NCBI GenBank assembly: GCA_963422385.1
Contig: OY729432.1
Location: 1,798,001-1,862,000 of the forward strand
Source: JAJDTQ01 sp963422385
Lineage (GTDB): Bacteria > Desulfobacterota > Binatia > UBA9968 > JAJDTQ01
Length of the DNA: 64,000 nt
Direction of reading: 5' to 3'
The position numbers and the translations under genes were made by a program. Positions 32,847-41,242 of the stretch are shown here, piece after piece. The notes beneath the pieces are model-generated. The model saw nothing but the letters and a program-made list of their open reading frames with translations. It was not told the origin of the DNA and searched no databases. Positions within the stretch are counted from its first letter, which is position 1; each line of letters starts with the position of its first letter.

Positions 32847-33674
32847 ATGTCGATCAAGAAACGCCGCCCGACGTCTCCCGGGCGCCGATTTTCTACAGGT
32901 TTCGGGTTCGAAGAGGTCACCAGGGACTCGCCGCACAAACCGTTGCTGCGTCCGCTCAAGGGATACGGCGGGCGGAACAACACCGGCAGGACCACCAGGG
33001 ACCACCGTGGCGGCGGCCACAAGCGCCGCTATCGCTTCATCGATTTCAAGCGGGACAAGAAGGGCGTCCGCGGCCGGGTCGAGGCCATCGAATACGATCC
33101 GAATCGGTCGGCCCGGGTGGCGCTCATCTGCTATCTCGACGGCGAACGGCGTTATATTCTGGCGCCGGACAAGCTCGGGATCGGCAATCAGATCGTATCC
33201 GGCGATCAGGATATCGACATCCAGCCCGGAAATTCCCTGCCGCTGAGATTCATCCCGACCGGTACGCTGGTCCATAACGTGGAGATGAAGGCCGGCAAGG
33301 GCGGGCAGATCGTCCGCAGCGCCGGAGCATCCGCCCAGGTGATGGCGAAAGAGGGCTCCTACACGCTGCTCAAGCTGCCCTCCGGGGAGTTGCGCAACGT
33401 CCGTTCCGAGTGCCGCGCGACCATCGGAGTGGTGGGCAACAGCGACTACGAAAACGTCACCTTCGGGAAGGCGGGACGGTCCCGGTGGCTGGGCCGCCGG
33501 CCGGTAACCCGAGGCATCGCCAAGAACCCGGTGGATCATCCTCATGGCGGCGGTGAGGGCCGCTCCAAGGGCAATCACCCGCAGACGCCGTGGGGCAAGC
33601 CCACCAAGGGCTACCGGACCCGTGGCGTCAAACCTTCCGACAAGTACATCGTGAAGCGCAGAAAGGGACAGTAG
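32847..33674 (+). CDS. rplB: 50S ribosomal protein L2
   Basis: Peptidyl-transferase-centre protein. Key stretches are GRNNTGRTTRDHRGGGHKR, MAKEGSYTLLKLPSGELR and the catalytic-loop region NPVDHPHGGGEGRSKGNHP with its conserved His. It has 275 residues, normal length. The start has GAGGG at 9-10 nt. Confidence 0.98.
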   Translation: MSIKKRRPTSPGRRFSTGFGFEEVTRDSPHKPLLRPLKGYGGRNNTGRTTRDHRGGGHKRRYRFIDFKRDKKGVRGRVEAIEYDPNRSARVALICYLDGERRYILAPDKLGIGNQIVSGDQDIDIQPGNSLPLRFIPTGTLVHNVEMKAGKGGQIVRSAGASAQVMAKEGSYTLLKLPSGELRNVRSECRATIGVVGNSDYENVTFGKAGRSRWLGRRPVTRGIAKNPVDHPHGGGEGRSKGNHPQTPWGKPTKGYRTRGVKPSDKYIVKRRKGQ

Positions 33675-33676
33675 CC

Positions 33677-33967
33677 ATGGCGCGTTCGATCAAGAAGGGT
33701 CCTTTCGTGGACGACCATCTGATGCGCAGGATCGACGAGATGAATCGGTCTCAGGTCAGGAGGGTAGTCAAGACGTGGTCCCGGCGTTCGACCATCACCC
33801 CGGACATGATCGGTCACACCATCGCGGTCCACAACGGACGCAAGTTCCTTCCCGTGTTCGTCACCGAGAACATGGTGGGCCACAAGCTGGGAGAGTTCTC
33901 GCCCACACGCACGTTTCACGGCCACGCGGGAGACCGCAGGGGCGACGCCAGGGGCGTGAGGAGATAG
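33677..33967 (+). CDS. rpsS: 30S ribosomal protein S19
   Basis: S19 of 96 residues, starting MARSIKKGPFVDDHLMRRI and containing RRSTITPDMIGHTIAVHNGR and GHKLGEFSPTRTFHGH. ATG 33677 lies 2 nt after the rplB stop. The last codons contain AGGAG, which serves as ribosome site for the following ATG at 33971. Confidence 0.98.
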   Translation: MARSIKKGPFVDDHLMRRIDEMNRSQVRRVVKTWSRRSTITPDMIGHTIAVHNGRKFLPVFVTENMVGHKLGEFSPTRTFHGHAGDRRGDARGVRR

Positions 33968-33987
33968 TCCATGGAGGCCGCGCGGTT

Positions 33988-34305
33988 ATGAAGTTCGCCC
34001 GGGTCTCGCCTCGCAAGATGAGGCTTGTGGTGGATCAGGTCAGAGGCCGGTCGGTGGAGGACGCACTGACGATTCTCAAGTTCGTGCCGAAGGGCTGCGC
34101 CGGCATCGTGGCCAAGACCCTTCGGTCGGCGGTGGCGAACGCCGAGAACACCCAGAGCGTGGATGTGGACCTCTTGTACGTCAAGGGGGCCGAGGTCGGC
34201 CAGGCCGGGATGTGGAAACGGTTCATGCCGCGGGGAATGGGCCGCGCCAACCGGATCCGCAAACGCCTCAGCCATCTGACCGTTGTGGTTGACGAAAGGG
34301 CCTGA
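33988..34305 (+). CDS. rplV: 50S ribosomal protein L22, N-terminus apparently frameshifted
   Basis: Exit-tunnel protein. The intact frame reads MKFARVSPRKMRLVVDQVRG and ends RLSHLTVVVDERA; 105 residues, a little short for L22. The real start is probably ATG 33971, which has AGGAG 7 nt upstream, but that frame ends after six codons. One extra C after 33979 would give MEARAVMKFARVSPRK, matching the usual L22 N-terminus. Either the assembly lost a base from a CCC run or translation begins at ATG 33988, where GGAGG is 10 nt upstream. Because L22 is normally essential, a sequence error is the simpler reading. Confidence 0.93.
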   Translation: MKFARVSPRKMRLVVDQVRGRSVEDALTILKFVPKGCAGIVAKTLRSAVANAENTQSVDVDLLYVKGAEVGQAGMWKRFMPRGMGRANRIRKRLSHLTVVVDERA

Positions 34306-34307
34306 CG

Positions 34308-34970
34308 ATGGGACAGAAAACGCACCCCAAGGTTTTCCGCATGCGCGTGATCGAGTCGTGGGACTCGAAGTGGTACGCGGGAAGCGACTACCCCGAGCTG
34401 CTGCACGAGGACCTCAAGATCAAGCGTTTCCTCAAGGGCAGGCTTCATCACGCGGGTATTTCGAAGATCGAGATCGAACGGGCCACCAACAAGGCCAAGA
34501 TCAACATCCACACGGCTCGTCCGGGGATCGTCATCGGCAAGAAGGGCGCCGAGATCGAAAAGCTCAAGGAAGAGTTGGGGAAGCTGTCTCCCCGGGAAGT
34601 CTTCATAAACATTCATGAGGTGAGGAGGCCTGATCTGGACGCGCAGTTGGTGGCGGAGAACGTCGCCCTGCAGCTCGAGCGCCGCGTCGCTTTCCGCCGG
34701 GCCATGAAGGAGAGCGTTTCCCGCGCGTTGCGGATGGGCGCCCAGGGAATCCGGATCCAGTGCGGCGGCCGGCTTGGGGGTCAGGAGATCGCACGCACGG
34801 AATGGTACAGGGAAGGCCGCGTCCCCCTGCATACGTTGCGGGCCGACGTGAGTTACGGCCTGGCCGAGGCCAAGACCACCTATGGCGTCATCGGCGTCAA
34901 GGCGTGGATTTTCCGGGGCGAGATCCTGACCAGGCAGGAAGATCAGCAGAAAGCCTCGTTGGGATTGTAG
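34308..34970 (+). CDS. rpsC: 30S ribosomal protein S3
   Basis: mRNA-entry-site protein with a KH domain: RPGIVIGKKGAEIEKLKEEL carries the GxxG loop. It starts MGQKTHPKVFRMRVIESWDS and the C-terminal part contains GAQGIRIQCGGRLGGQEIAR and GVIGVKAWIFRGE. It has 220 residues. Spaced 2 nt from rplV. Confidence 0.98.
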   Translation: MGQKTHPKVFRMRVIESWDSKWYAGSDYPELLHEDLKIKRFLKGRLHHAGISKIEIERATNKAKINIHTARPGIVIGKKGAEIEKLKEELGKLSPREVFINIHEVRRPDLDAQLVAENVALQLERRVAFRRAMKESVSRALRMGAQGIRIQCGGRLGGQEIARTEWYREGRVPLHTLRADVSYGLAEAKTTYGVIGVKAWIFRGEILTRQEDQQKASLGL

Positions 34971-34988
34971 CCGTGGCGGGACCGAATC

Positions 34989-35393
34989 ATGCTTGAGCCG
35001 AAAAAAGTCAAGTACCGCAAGATACAGAAGGGTCGCAGGGGCGGGTTTGCCCAACGAGGTTCCGGTCTTTCCTTTGGCGACTATGGGTTGAAGTGCGTGG
35101 ACCGGGGCTATGTAACGGCGCGGCAGATCGAAGCCGCCCGAATTGCACTGACGCGCTACCTGAAACGCGGCGGCAAGGTATGGATCCGGGTTTTCCCCGA
35201 CAAGCCCATCACCAAGAAGCCCGCGGAGGTCCGGATGGGAAAGGGCAAGGGGCCTCTGCATGCCTGGGTGGCGGTGGTCAAGCCGGGCAAGCTGCTGTTC
35301 GAGATGGAAGGGGTCCAGCGGGAAGACGCCAGGGAAGCGTTTCGGCTCGCCTCGCGCAAGCTGGGTCTGGCCACCGTGTTCGTAGAGCGGTAG
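34989..35393 (+). CDS. rplP: 50S ribosomal protein L16
   Basis: Late-assembly protein contacting the A-site tRNA. MLEPKKVKYRKIQKGRRGG, FGDYGLKCVDRGYVTARQIE and KPAEVRMGKGKGPLHAWVAV are typical. It has 134 residues, near the usual 136-138. It follows rpsC by 18 nt and precedes rpmC by 13 nt. Confidence 0.98.
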   Translation: MLEPKKVKYRKIQKGRRGGFAQRGSGLSFGDYGLKCVDRGYVTARQIEAARIALTRYLKRGGKVWIRVFPDKPITKKPAEVRMGKGKGPLHAWVAVVKPGKLLFEMEGVQREDAREAFRLASRKLGLATVFVER

Positions 35394-35406
35394 GCGGGAG
35401 TTCTCG

Positions 35407-35622
35407 ATGCAGGCGAAGGAATTGCGAGACCTGAGTTTGGATGAGTTGCAACAGAAGCGCACGGAGTTCAAGGAGCAGATCTTTCATCTGAAGCTCCGCC
35501 GTGCCACGGGACAACTGGAGAACCCCATGAAGTTGCGGCAGTCGCGACACGATTTGGCCAGGGTGGAGACGATCCTCGGAGAACGCCGGTCCCCCGAAAG
35601 TCGGGAAGGCAACCATGAGTGA
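35407..35622 (+). CDS. rpmC: 50S ribosomal protein L29
   Basis: Small helical exit-site protein, 71 residues. LRDLSLDELQQKRTEFKEQI and LKLRRATGQLENPMKLRQSR are characteristic. GGGAG precedes ATG 35407. The 3' end overlaps rpsQ by 8 nt, so the two are translationally coupled. Confidence 0.97.
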   Translation: MQAKELRDLSLDELQQKRTEFKEQIFHLKLRRATGQLENPMKLRQSRHDLARVETILGERRSPESREGNHE

Positions 35623-35908
35623 GCGTGGTGTCACGAAACAGCGTGAGGGTGTGGTCAGGACCAATCGCATGACGAAGACCGTCGTCGTCGAGTTGGAACG
35701 AATCGTACTTCATGCGCGGTACAAGAAATATCTCAGACGCCGGACCAAGGTGAAGGCCCACGACGAACGCAATCAGTGCCAGGTCGGCGACCGGGTCGTC
35801 ATCGTCGAGTGCCGGCCGCTGAGCCGCCAGAAGCGTTGGCGCGTGAGCCGTATTCTGAACCGTCCCGGCGCGGCGGCATCGCAGGAGCCGGGAAGCACAG
35901 GGGTTTAG
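35615..35908 (+). CDS. rpsQ: 30S ribosomal protein S17
   Basis: OB-fold 16S rRNA binder. Recognised by REGVVRTNRMTKTVVVELER, YKKYLRRRTKVKAHDERNQC and VGDRVVIVECRPLSRQKRWR. Ninety-seven residues; a short C-terminal tail rich in Ala/Gly extends past the usual end. rplN starts 4 nt later. Confidence 0.97.
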   Translation: MSERGVTKQREGVVRTNRMTKTVVVELERIVLHARYKKYLRRRTKVKAHDERNQCQVGDRVVIVECRPLSRQKRWRVSRILNRPGAAASQEPGSTGV

Positions 35909-35912
35909 TCGG

Positions 35913-36281
35913 ATGATACAAGTGGGGACGGTGCTGGACGTGGCGGACAATTCGGGCGCCAGGAGGGTCCGGTGCATCAAGGTGCTCGGAGGGACGGGGC
36001 GGAAGTATGCCTCCGTCGGCGATGTCATCGTCGTGTCCGTCAAGGAGGCGATGCCCAACTCCAAGGTGCCCAGGGGCGATGTGGTCAGAGCCGTGGTGGT
36101 GCGCACCGCCAAGGAGATGAGCCGGGTGGATGGTTCGTATATCCGCTTCGACAACAACTCGGCGGTCTTGATCGATAACCAGAAGGAGCCCGTGGGCACG
36201 CGAATCTTCGGACCGGTGGCGCGTGAACTGAGGGCGAAACGGTTCATGAAGATCGTTTCTCTGGCGCCGGAGGTGCTGTAG
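35913..36281 (+). CDS. rplN: 50S ribosomal protein L14
   Basis: Subunit-interface protein of 122 residues. MIQVGTVLDVADNSGARRVR, GDVIVVSVKEAMPNSKVPRG and FDNNSAVLIDNQKEPVGTRI are diagnostic. The TAG stop at 36279-36281 is immediately followed by TGTCCTGTCCC, the start of a 155-bp palindromic element that separates it from rplX. Confidence 0.98.
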   Translation: MIQVGTVLDVADNSGARRVRCIKVLGGTGRKYASVGDVIVVSVKEAMPNSKVPRGDVVRAVVVRTAKEMSRVDGSYIRFDNNSAVLIDNQKEPVGTRIFGPVARELRAKRFMKIVSLAPEVL

Positions 36282-36282
36282 T

Positions 36283-36437
36283 GTCCTGTCCCACGAGCAG
36301 GTTTGCGCAGATGCGCAGAAGTTCTTGTCGTCGGCCGGGCGCGACGACGAGCAGTGGCCGATACCACGTGAGAAGGAGCAACGCAGCCGACGGCAAGAAG
36401 GACAAGCAGATGCGTAAACCTGCTCGTGGGACGGGAC
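36283..36437. repeat. 155-bp palindromic interspersed element between rplN and rplX
   Basis: Nearly perfect inverted arms: GTCCTGTCCCACGAGCAGG continuing TTTGCGCA on the left (36283-36309), and the matching arm ending GTGGGACGGGAC on the right (to 36437). The core, 36339-36410, is about 85-90% identical by eye to the reverse complement of the core at 52001-52072. It has no ORF. It replaces the normal few-base rplN-rplX spacer, and rplX has no clear Shine-Dalgarno after it. Confidence 0.85.
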
Positions 36438-36444
36438 GCCAGCC

Positions 36445-36762
36445 ATGAGCCTGTTCGTCCGCAAAGATGACAATGTGATGGTGGTCGCCGGGAAGGAGCG
36501 CGGAAAAACCGGCAAGGTCATCAAGGTACTGCCGAAGAAGAGCCGCCTGTTCATCGAACGGGTGAACCTCGTCAAGCGCCATACCAAGCCCCGTAGCGCG
36601 CAGCAGCCTGGAGGCATCGTGGAGAAGGAAGCTTCGATCCACGTCTCCAACGTCATGATCATGTGCGATCCGTGCAACGCCCCGGTCCGGGTCGGTTACA
36701 AGATTCTCGAAGATGGACAAAAGGCACGTGTGTGCCGGCGTTGTGGTCAGGGTCTGGGTTGA
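36445..36762 (+). CDS. rplX: 50S ribosomal protein L24
   Basis: Assembly initiator with a KOW motif: KDDNVMVVAGKERGKTGKVI. The sequence FIERVNLVKRHTKPRSAQQP and the C-terminal CDPCNAPVRVGYKILEDGQK with CRRCG form a bacterial L24 with a four-cysteine zinc site. It has 105 residues. The start ATG 36445 follows GGGACGGGACGCCAGCC, which is not a good ribosome site. Confidence 0.97.
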   Translation: MSLFVRKDDNVMVVAGKERGKTGKVIKVLPKKSRLFIERVNLVKRHTKPRSAQQPGGIVEKEASIHVSNVMIMCDPCNAPVRVGYKILEDGQKARVCRRCGQGLG

Positions 36763-36797
36763 CCCGGAGCAGCCGGCGCGCGGAGTGGAATCAAACG

Positions 36798-37358
36798 ATG
36801 GTCAGGCTTGAACGGAAGTACCATGAGGCGATCGTACCCGCCATGATGACGGATTTCGCCTATCGCAACAGGCTCCAGGTCCCGCGGTTGAGGAACGTCT
36901 CCATCAATGTTTGCATCGGTGAAGCCGTACAGAACGCCAAGCTCCTGGATGCGGCGGTGGCGGAGTTGGGCGCCGTCAGCGGCCAACGTCCCGTGGTCAC
37001 CCGTGCCCGGAAGGACATCTCCAACTTCAAGCTCCGTCGCGGCAATCCCATCGGATGCATGGTCACTCTGCGCCGCGCGCGGATGTACGAGTTCCTGGAT
37101 CGTCTGATACAAGTGGCCCTTCCCCAAGTGAGGGACTTCAAGGGCGTGTCGGATCGGTCCTTCGATGGTTGTGGCAACTACTCGCTGGGGATCCGCGAGC
37201 AGATTATCTTTCCTGAAGTGAGAGCGGAGTCGGTGGAACGGCTTCACGGGCTGACGGTGTCCATCGTGACCACCGCCCGGACCGATGAAGAAGGCAGAGC
37301 CCTGCTCAAGCATCTCGGAATACCGTTCGCCAGCGACGGGGGTACCACCAGTGGCTAA
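36798..37358 (+). CDS. rplE: 50S ribosomal protein L5
   Basis: Central protuberance protein that binds 5S rRNA. MVRLERKYHEAIVPAMMTDF, QRPVVTRARKDISNFKLRRG and the SLGIREQIIFPEV motif place it. ATG 36798 gives 186 residues, about seven more than E. coli L5; the 3' end overlaps rpsN by 8 nt. Confidence 0.98.
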   Translation: MVRLERKYHEAIVPAMMTDFAYRNRLQVPRLRNVSINVCIGEAVQNAKLLDAAVAELGAVSGQRPVVTRARKDISNFKLRRGNPIGCMVTLRRARMYEFLDRLIQVALPQVRDFKGVSDRSFDGCGNYSLGIREQIIFPEVRAESVERLHGLTVSIVTTARTDEEGRALLKHLGIPFASDGGTTSG

Positions 37359-37536
37359 GAAGTGTCTGCGCATCAAGGCGGAAAGAACGCCGAAGTTCAA
37401 GGTACGGCATTACAATCGTTGCCCGCTTTGCGGCAGGTCCAGGGCATTTTATCGACGATTCCGGATGTGCCGGATTTGCCTGCGGCTTTTGGCCCGTCGG
37501 GGAGAGATTCCCGGGGTCATCAAGGCAAGCTGGTAG
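37351..37536 (+). CDS. rpsN: 30S ribosomal protein S14, zinc (type Z) form
   Basis: Sixty-one residues from GTG 37351: AKKCLRIKAERTPKFKVRHY, then CPLCG and CRICL zinc knuckles, ending GEIPGVIKASW. This is the short zinc-binding form rather than the 101-residue zinc-free form. It overlaps the rplE stop by 8 nt, in a different frame. Confidence 0.96.
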   Translation: MAKKCLRIKAERTPKFKVRHYNRCPLCGRSRAFYRRFRMCRICLRLLARRGEIPGVIKASW

Positions 37537-37551
37537 GAGGCGCAGTCTCGC

Positions 37552-37956
37552 ATGAGTATGACCGATCCCATTGCAGACATGCTGACCCGGATGCGGAACG
37601 GCGGGATGGCGAATCACGAAACCGTGGATGTCCCGTGGTCCCGACTCAAGGAAAGCATCATGAAGGTCCTGGTGGAGGAGGGGTACGTCCGGCAAATCCG
37701 GCGCATCCAGGTCGAAGGCCAAGTGCAGGATACGCTCCGAATCCATCTGAAGTACGACAGGAATCGTCAGCCGGTGATGGGTCAATTGAAGCGGGTCAGC
37801 CGCCCCGGACGGCGGGTCTATCTAGGCTACAGGGATATCCATCCGGTCCGCAAGGGGTTGGGAACCCACATTCTGTCCACACCGAAGGGAATCGTCGTGG
37901 ACCGGGAGGCGGTCAAGGCCAAGGTCGGCGGCGAGTTGCTGTGTTCGATCAGTTAG
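37552..37956 (+). CDS. rpsH: 30S ribosomal protein S8
   Basis: Central-domain 16S rRNA binder and, in E. coli, repressor of the spc operon. MTDPIADMLTRMRNGGM, GQLKRVSRPGRRVYLGYRDI and the C-terminal LSTPKGIVVDREA are typical. AGGAGG lies about 12 nt before ATG 37552, chosen over ATG 37558. It has 134 residues. Confidence 0.98.
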   Translation: MSMTDPIADMLTRMRNGGMANHETVDVPWSRLKESIMKVLVEEGYVRQIRRIQVEGQVQDTLRIHLKYDRNRQPVMGQLKRVSRPGRRVYLGYRDIHPVRKGLGTHILSTPKGIVVDREAVKAKVGGELLCSIS

Positions 37957-37966
37957 AGGTGGTTTC

Positions 37967-38515
37967 GTGTCGCGTGTAGGAAAGCTGCCGATCATCTTGC
38001 CCGAAGCCGTCAAGGTTGTCCTGGAGGGCGCGGAAGTACGGGTCCAGGGCCCCAAGGGGACGTTGTCGCACAACGTCCCGCAGGACATCGAGGTGGACGT
38101 GGATGGAGACAGGCTTCATGTCCGCCGGAACGGGGAGACCAGGCCGGTGAGGTCGCTGCATGGCCTTACCCGGAAGTTGCTTGCGAATATGGTTGAAGGG
38201 GTCAGCCAGGGGTTCAGGAAGGTGATCGAGATCAACGGCGTCGGCTACCGCGCCGAGTTGAAAGACCAGTCGCTGCACCTGACCTTGGGTTTCTCTCATC
38301 CCATCGTGTTCCCGCTGCCGTCGGGTGTATCGGCCTCGGTGGAACGACAGACGGTGATCACCCTTGAGTGTCACGACAAGCAGGTGCTGGGCCAGGCGGC
38401 GGCGGAGTTGCGAAGCTTCCGTCCTCCCGAGCCCTACAAGGGCAAGGGTATCCGGTATCAGGGCGAGGTGGTCCTGAGAAAGGCCGGCAAGGCCATGGGT
38501 GGCGCGGCAGGTTGA
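37967..38515 (+). CDS. rplF: 50S ribosomal protein L6
   Basis: Two-fold-repeat protein near the sarcin-ricin loop. SRVGKLPIILPEAVKVVLEG starts it and RPPEPYKGKGIRYQGEVVLR closes it, the latter being the L6 signature. GTG 37967 is preceded by GAGGTGG. It has 182 residues. Confidence 0.98.
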   Translation: MSRVGKLPIILPEAVKVVLEGAEVRVQGPKGTLSHNVPQDIEVDVDGDRLHVRRNGETRPVRSLHGLTRKLLANMVEGVSQGFRKVIEINGVGYRAELKDQSLHLTLGFSHPIVFPLPSGVSASVERQTVITLECHDKQVLGQAAAELRSFRPPEPYKGKGIRYQGEVVLRKAGKAMGGAAG

Positions 38516-38537
38516 ACGAACGGGATCGGATGAACCG

Positions 38538-38900
38538 ATGTTGACGAGCAAGAAAGTTCTGAGTCGCAAGCGACGGCAGCGAAGTGTGCGGAAGCGGACC
38601 ACGGGGAGCGACGCCTGTCCCCGGCTTTGTGTGTATCGAAGCTCGAAGCACATCTACGCACAGGTCATTTCCGATGAGAGCGGGGTAACGCTGTTGAGTG
38701 CGTCGACGCTTTCGAATGAACCCGCCGGCTCCGAAGAGGGTAAGGGAGTCGAGGCGGCCAGACAGGTCGGCCGGGAGATCGCGAAGCTGTGCGAGGCCAA
38801 ACGGATCGGCCGGGTGGTGTTCGACCGAAACGGGTTTCTCTTTCATGGACGGGTAAAGGCACTGGCGGAGGCTGCGCGGGAGGCTGGCCTCGTATTGTGA
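38538..38900 (+). CDS. rplR: 50S ribosomal protein L18
   Basis: 5S rRNA-binding protein. CPRLCVYRSSKHIYAQVISD and the C-terminal RVVFDRNGFLFHGRVKALAE (the usual form is FDRGGYLYHGRV) are recognised. ATG 38538 gives 120 residues; an in-frame start inside rplF was rejected. Confidence 0.97.
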   Translation: MLTSKKVLSRKRRQRSVRKRTTGSDACPRLCVYRSSKHIYAQVISDESGVTLLSASTLSNEPAGSEEGKGVEAARQVGREIAKLCEAKRIGRVVFDRNGFLFHGRVKALAEAAREAGLVL

Positions 38901-38913
38901 TTCGGGGGTTGTT

Positions 38914-39411
38914 TTGGAACGAGTCGATCCGCAAGGCTTAGATCTCAAGGAGAAGGTTATCCACATCAGCCGCGTGGCGAAGGTGGTCAAGGGTGGACGA
39001 CGCTTCAGTTTCAATGCTTTGGTGGTGGTGGGCGACGAAGCCTCGGTGGTCGGATACGGGCTGGGCAAGGCCAACGAGGTGCCCGAGGCCATTCGCAAGG
39101 GGGTCGAGCACGCAAAGAAGACGCTCCTTCGAGTGCCGCTGGTGGACGACAGCATTCCATTCGAGGTTACGGGCCGCTTCGGCGCGGGACATGTGCTGCT
39201 CAAGCCCGCCGCCCCCGGGACCGGGGTCATCGCCGGTGCGGGCGTGAGGGCGGTGGTGGAAGCGGCCGGAATTCCCAACGTCCTGAGCAAGTGCATCGGT
39301 TCCAACAATCCGCACAACCTCGTGAAGGCAACGTTCGAGGCCCTCAAGAACCTCAAGTCCCCGGAGGAAGTGTCGGACTTGAGGGGCAAGCCGCTGGCAG
39401 AGATTCGATAA
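38914..39411 (+). CDS. rpsE: 30S ribosomal protein S5
   Basis: Decoding-fidelity protein. KEKVIHISRVAKVVKGGRRF, GYGLGKANEVPEAIRKGVEH, PAAPGTGVIAGAGVRAVVEA and KCIGSNNPHNLVKATFEAL are standard. The frame begins with TTG 38914; no ATG is nearby. It has 165 residues. rplO starts 12 nt later, leaving no room for rpmD, which normally follows rpsE. Confidence 0.97.
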   Translation: MERVDPQGLDLKEKVIHISRVAKVVKGGRRFSFNALVVVGDEASVVGYGLGKANEVPEAIRKGVEHAKKTLLRVPLVDDSIPFEVTGRFGAGHVLLKPAAPGTGVIAGAGVRAVVEAAGIPNVLSKCIGSNNPHNLVKATFEALKNLKSPEEVSDLRGKPLAEIR

Positions 39412-39423
39412 GGGGAACCGTTC

Positions 39424-39867
39424 ATGGATCTGGGTCGACTACGTCCTGCAAAAGGGACCAGACATGCAAAGAAGCGCGTGGGCAGGGGCGCGGGTTCGGG
39501 GACGGGCAAGACCTCCGGCCGGGGGCACAAAGGCCAAGGGTCCCGCTCCGGAGGCGGCGTAAGGCCGGGATTCGAGGGCGGCCAGATGCCGCTCACGAGG
39601 CGGGTGCCCAAACGGGGGTTCCATAACCCTTTTCGGACGACGTACACTCCCGTGAACCTGGACGGTCTCGGCCCGTTCGAGGCGGGTCAGGAAGTCTCGC
39701 CGGAATTGTTGCGGGAAAGGGGGTTGCTCGGTAGCGGGTTGGTGAAGATATTGGGCCGCGGAGAGCTGGACAGGCCGCTCACGGTAAAGGCTCACGGGTT
39801 CTCTCGCAGCGCGAGGGAAAAGATCGAGGCGGCAGGAGGCCGCGCCGAAGTCCTTGCCCATGCTTGA
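39424..39867 (+). CDS. rplO: 50S ribosomal protein L15
   Basis: Late assembly protein. The Gly/Arg-rich N-terminus contains RVGRGAGSGTGKTSGRGHKG, followed by RPGFEGGQMPLTRRVPKRGF and the C-terminal VKAHGFSRSAREKIEAAGG. It has 147 residues. The stop overlaps the secY start by 8 nt. Confidence 0.97.
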   Translation: MDLGRLRPAKGTRHAKKRVGRGAGSGTGKTSGRGHKGQGSRSGGGVRPGFEGGQMPLTRRVPKRGFHNPFRTTYTPVNLDGLGPFEAGQEVSPELLRERGLLGSGLVKILGRGELDRPLTVKAHGFSRSAREKIEAAGGRAEVLAHA

Positions 39868-41170
39868 AGGTTTTCAGAGCGCGGGCCGCATTCCCGAGCT
39901 GAGGCGACGTATTCTCTTCACCTTGGCGATGTTGGCGGTCTATCGCGTCGGCGTGGCCATACCGACACCGGGCATTGACCGCGAAGGACTGGCGGCTTTC
40001 TTTGCCCAGGTCGAGGGCACGATCTTCGGCCTCTTCAATCTGTTTTCCGGGGGTGCGCTGGAGCAGTTCTCGGTCTTCTCGCTGGGCATTATGCCCTATA
40101 TCAGCGCGTCGATCATTCTGCAGCTCCTGACGGTGGTTTTCCCCTACCTGGAACGCCTGTCGAAGGAAGGCGACGTCGGACGCAAGAAGATCACGCAGTA
40201 CACGCGCTACGGCACCATCGTGCTCTCCATCATTCAGGGCATGATGATCAGCTTCGGCCTCGAAGGCACGCGGGGTCCCAACGGCGAGGCCATCGTGTTG
40301 GAACCGGGCTGGAACTTTCGCCTCATGACGGTTCTGACGCTGACCTCGGGAACGGCCTTCATCATGTGGCTGGGCGAGCAGGTCACCGAAAGGGGTATCG
40401 GCAACGGCATATCGTTGATCATATTCGCGGGCATCGTGGCGGCACTCCCGTCGGCGGTGACCTCCACGTTTCAATTCGTGCGCGAAGGCGAGCTCAGCAT
40501 CTTCTTCGTGGTCTTTCTGCTCTTGTTCGTGGTGCTGGTGGTGGGTGTGATCATTTTCATGGAGCGGGGACAGCGGCGAATACCGGTCCAGTATGCGAAA
40601 CGTGTGGTGGGGCGGAAGATGTACGGCGGACAAACGTCTCATCTGCCTCTCAAGATCAACACGTCCGGCGTGATTCCCGTGATCTTCGCGTCGTCGGTGC
40701 TCATCTTCCCGGCCACGATCGCGCAGTTCGTCCAGAATCCCTGGGCCCAGGCGTTGGCCGGGTCCATGGCGCCAGGGCGTTGGTTGCATGACCTGCTGTA
40801 CGTCGGTCTGATCATGTTCTTCTGCTACTTCTATACCGCAGTGGTGTTCAATCCGGTGGACGTGGCCGAGAACATGAGGAAGTACGGCGGTTACGTGCCG
40901 GGTATCCGCCCGGGCAAGAGGACCGCGGAATTCATCGACAGGGTGCTGTCGCGGATCACCCTAGGGGGCGCCATCTATCTGTCCCTGGTGGCGCTCTTGC
41001 CGACGATCCTGATATCGCAGTTCAACGTTCCGTTCTTCTTCGGCGGAACCGCCCTGCTGATTGTGGTCGGCGTGGCGCTCGACACGGTATCGCAGATGGA
41101 AACTCACATGATATCGAGGAACTACGAGGGTTTCATGAGGCGGGGGCGCATCCGGGGCCGGAGGGGTTGA
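39860..41170 (+). CDS. secY: Protein translocase subunit SecY
   Basis: Channel-forming subunit of SecYEG with ten membrane helices. GRIPELRRRILFTLAMLAVY begins it, SLGIMPYISASIILQLLTVV and LGEQVTERGIGNGISLIIFA are signature regions, and the end is SRNYEGFMRRGRIRGRRG. ATG 39860 overlaps rplO. It has 436 residues. The next gene is map: adk, which often sits between them, is absent. Confidence 0.97.
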   Translation: MLEGFQSAGRIPELRRRILFTLAMLAVYRVGVAIPTPGIDREGLAAFFAQVEGTIFGLFNLFSGGALEQFSVFSLGIMPYISASIILQLLTVVFPYLERLSKEGDVGRKKITQYTRYGTIVLSIIQGMMISFGLEGTRGPNGEAIVLEPGWNFRLMTVLTLTSGTAFIMWLGEQVTERGIGNGISLIIFAGIVAALPSAVTSTFQFVREGELSIFFVVFLLLFVVLVVGVIIFMERGQRRIPVQYAKRVVGRKMYGGQTSHLPLKINTSGVIPVIFASSVLIFPATIAQFVQNPWAQALAGSMAPGRWLHDLLYVGLIMFFCYFYTAVVFNPVDVAENMRKYGGYVPGIRPGKRTAEFIDRVLSRITLGGAIYLSLVALLPTILISQFNVPFFFGGTALLIVVGVALDTVSQMETHMISRNYEGFMRRGRIRGRRG

Positions 41171-41242
41171 GGAACGCAGGGCCGCCCTGTTGGCTTTGGG
41201 CGACGGGTGCGGGATCGAATTTGTCGGTTAGGTGGTCCTCAG

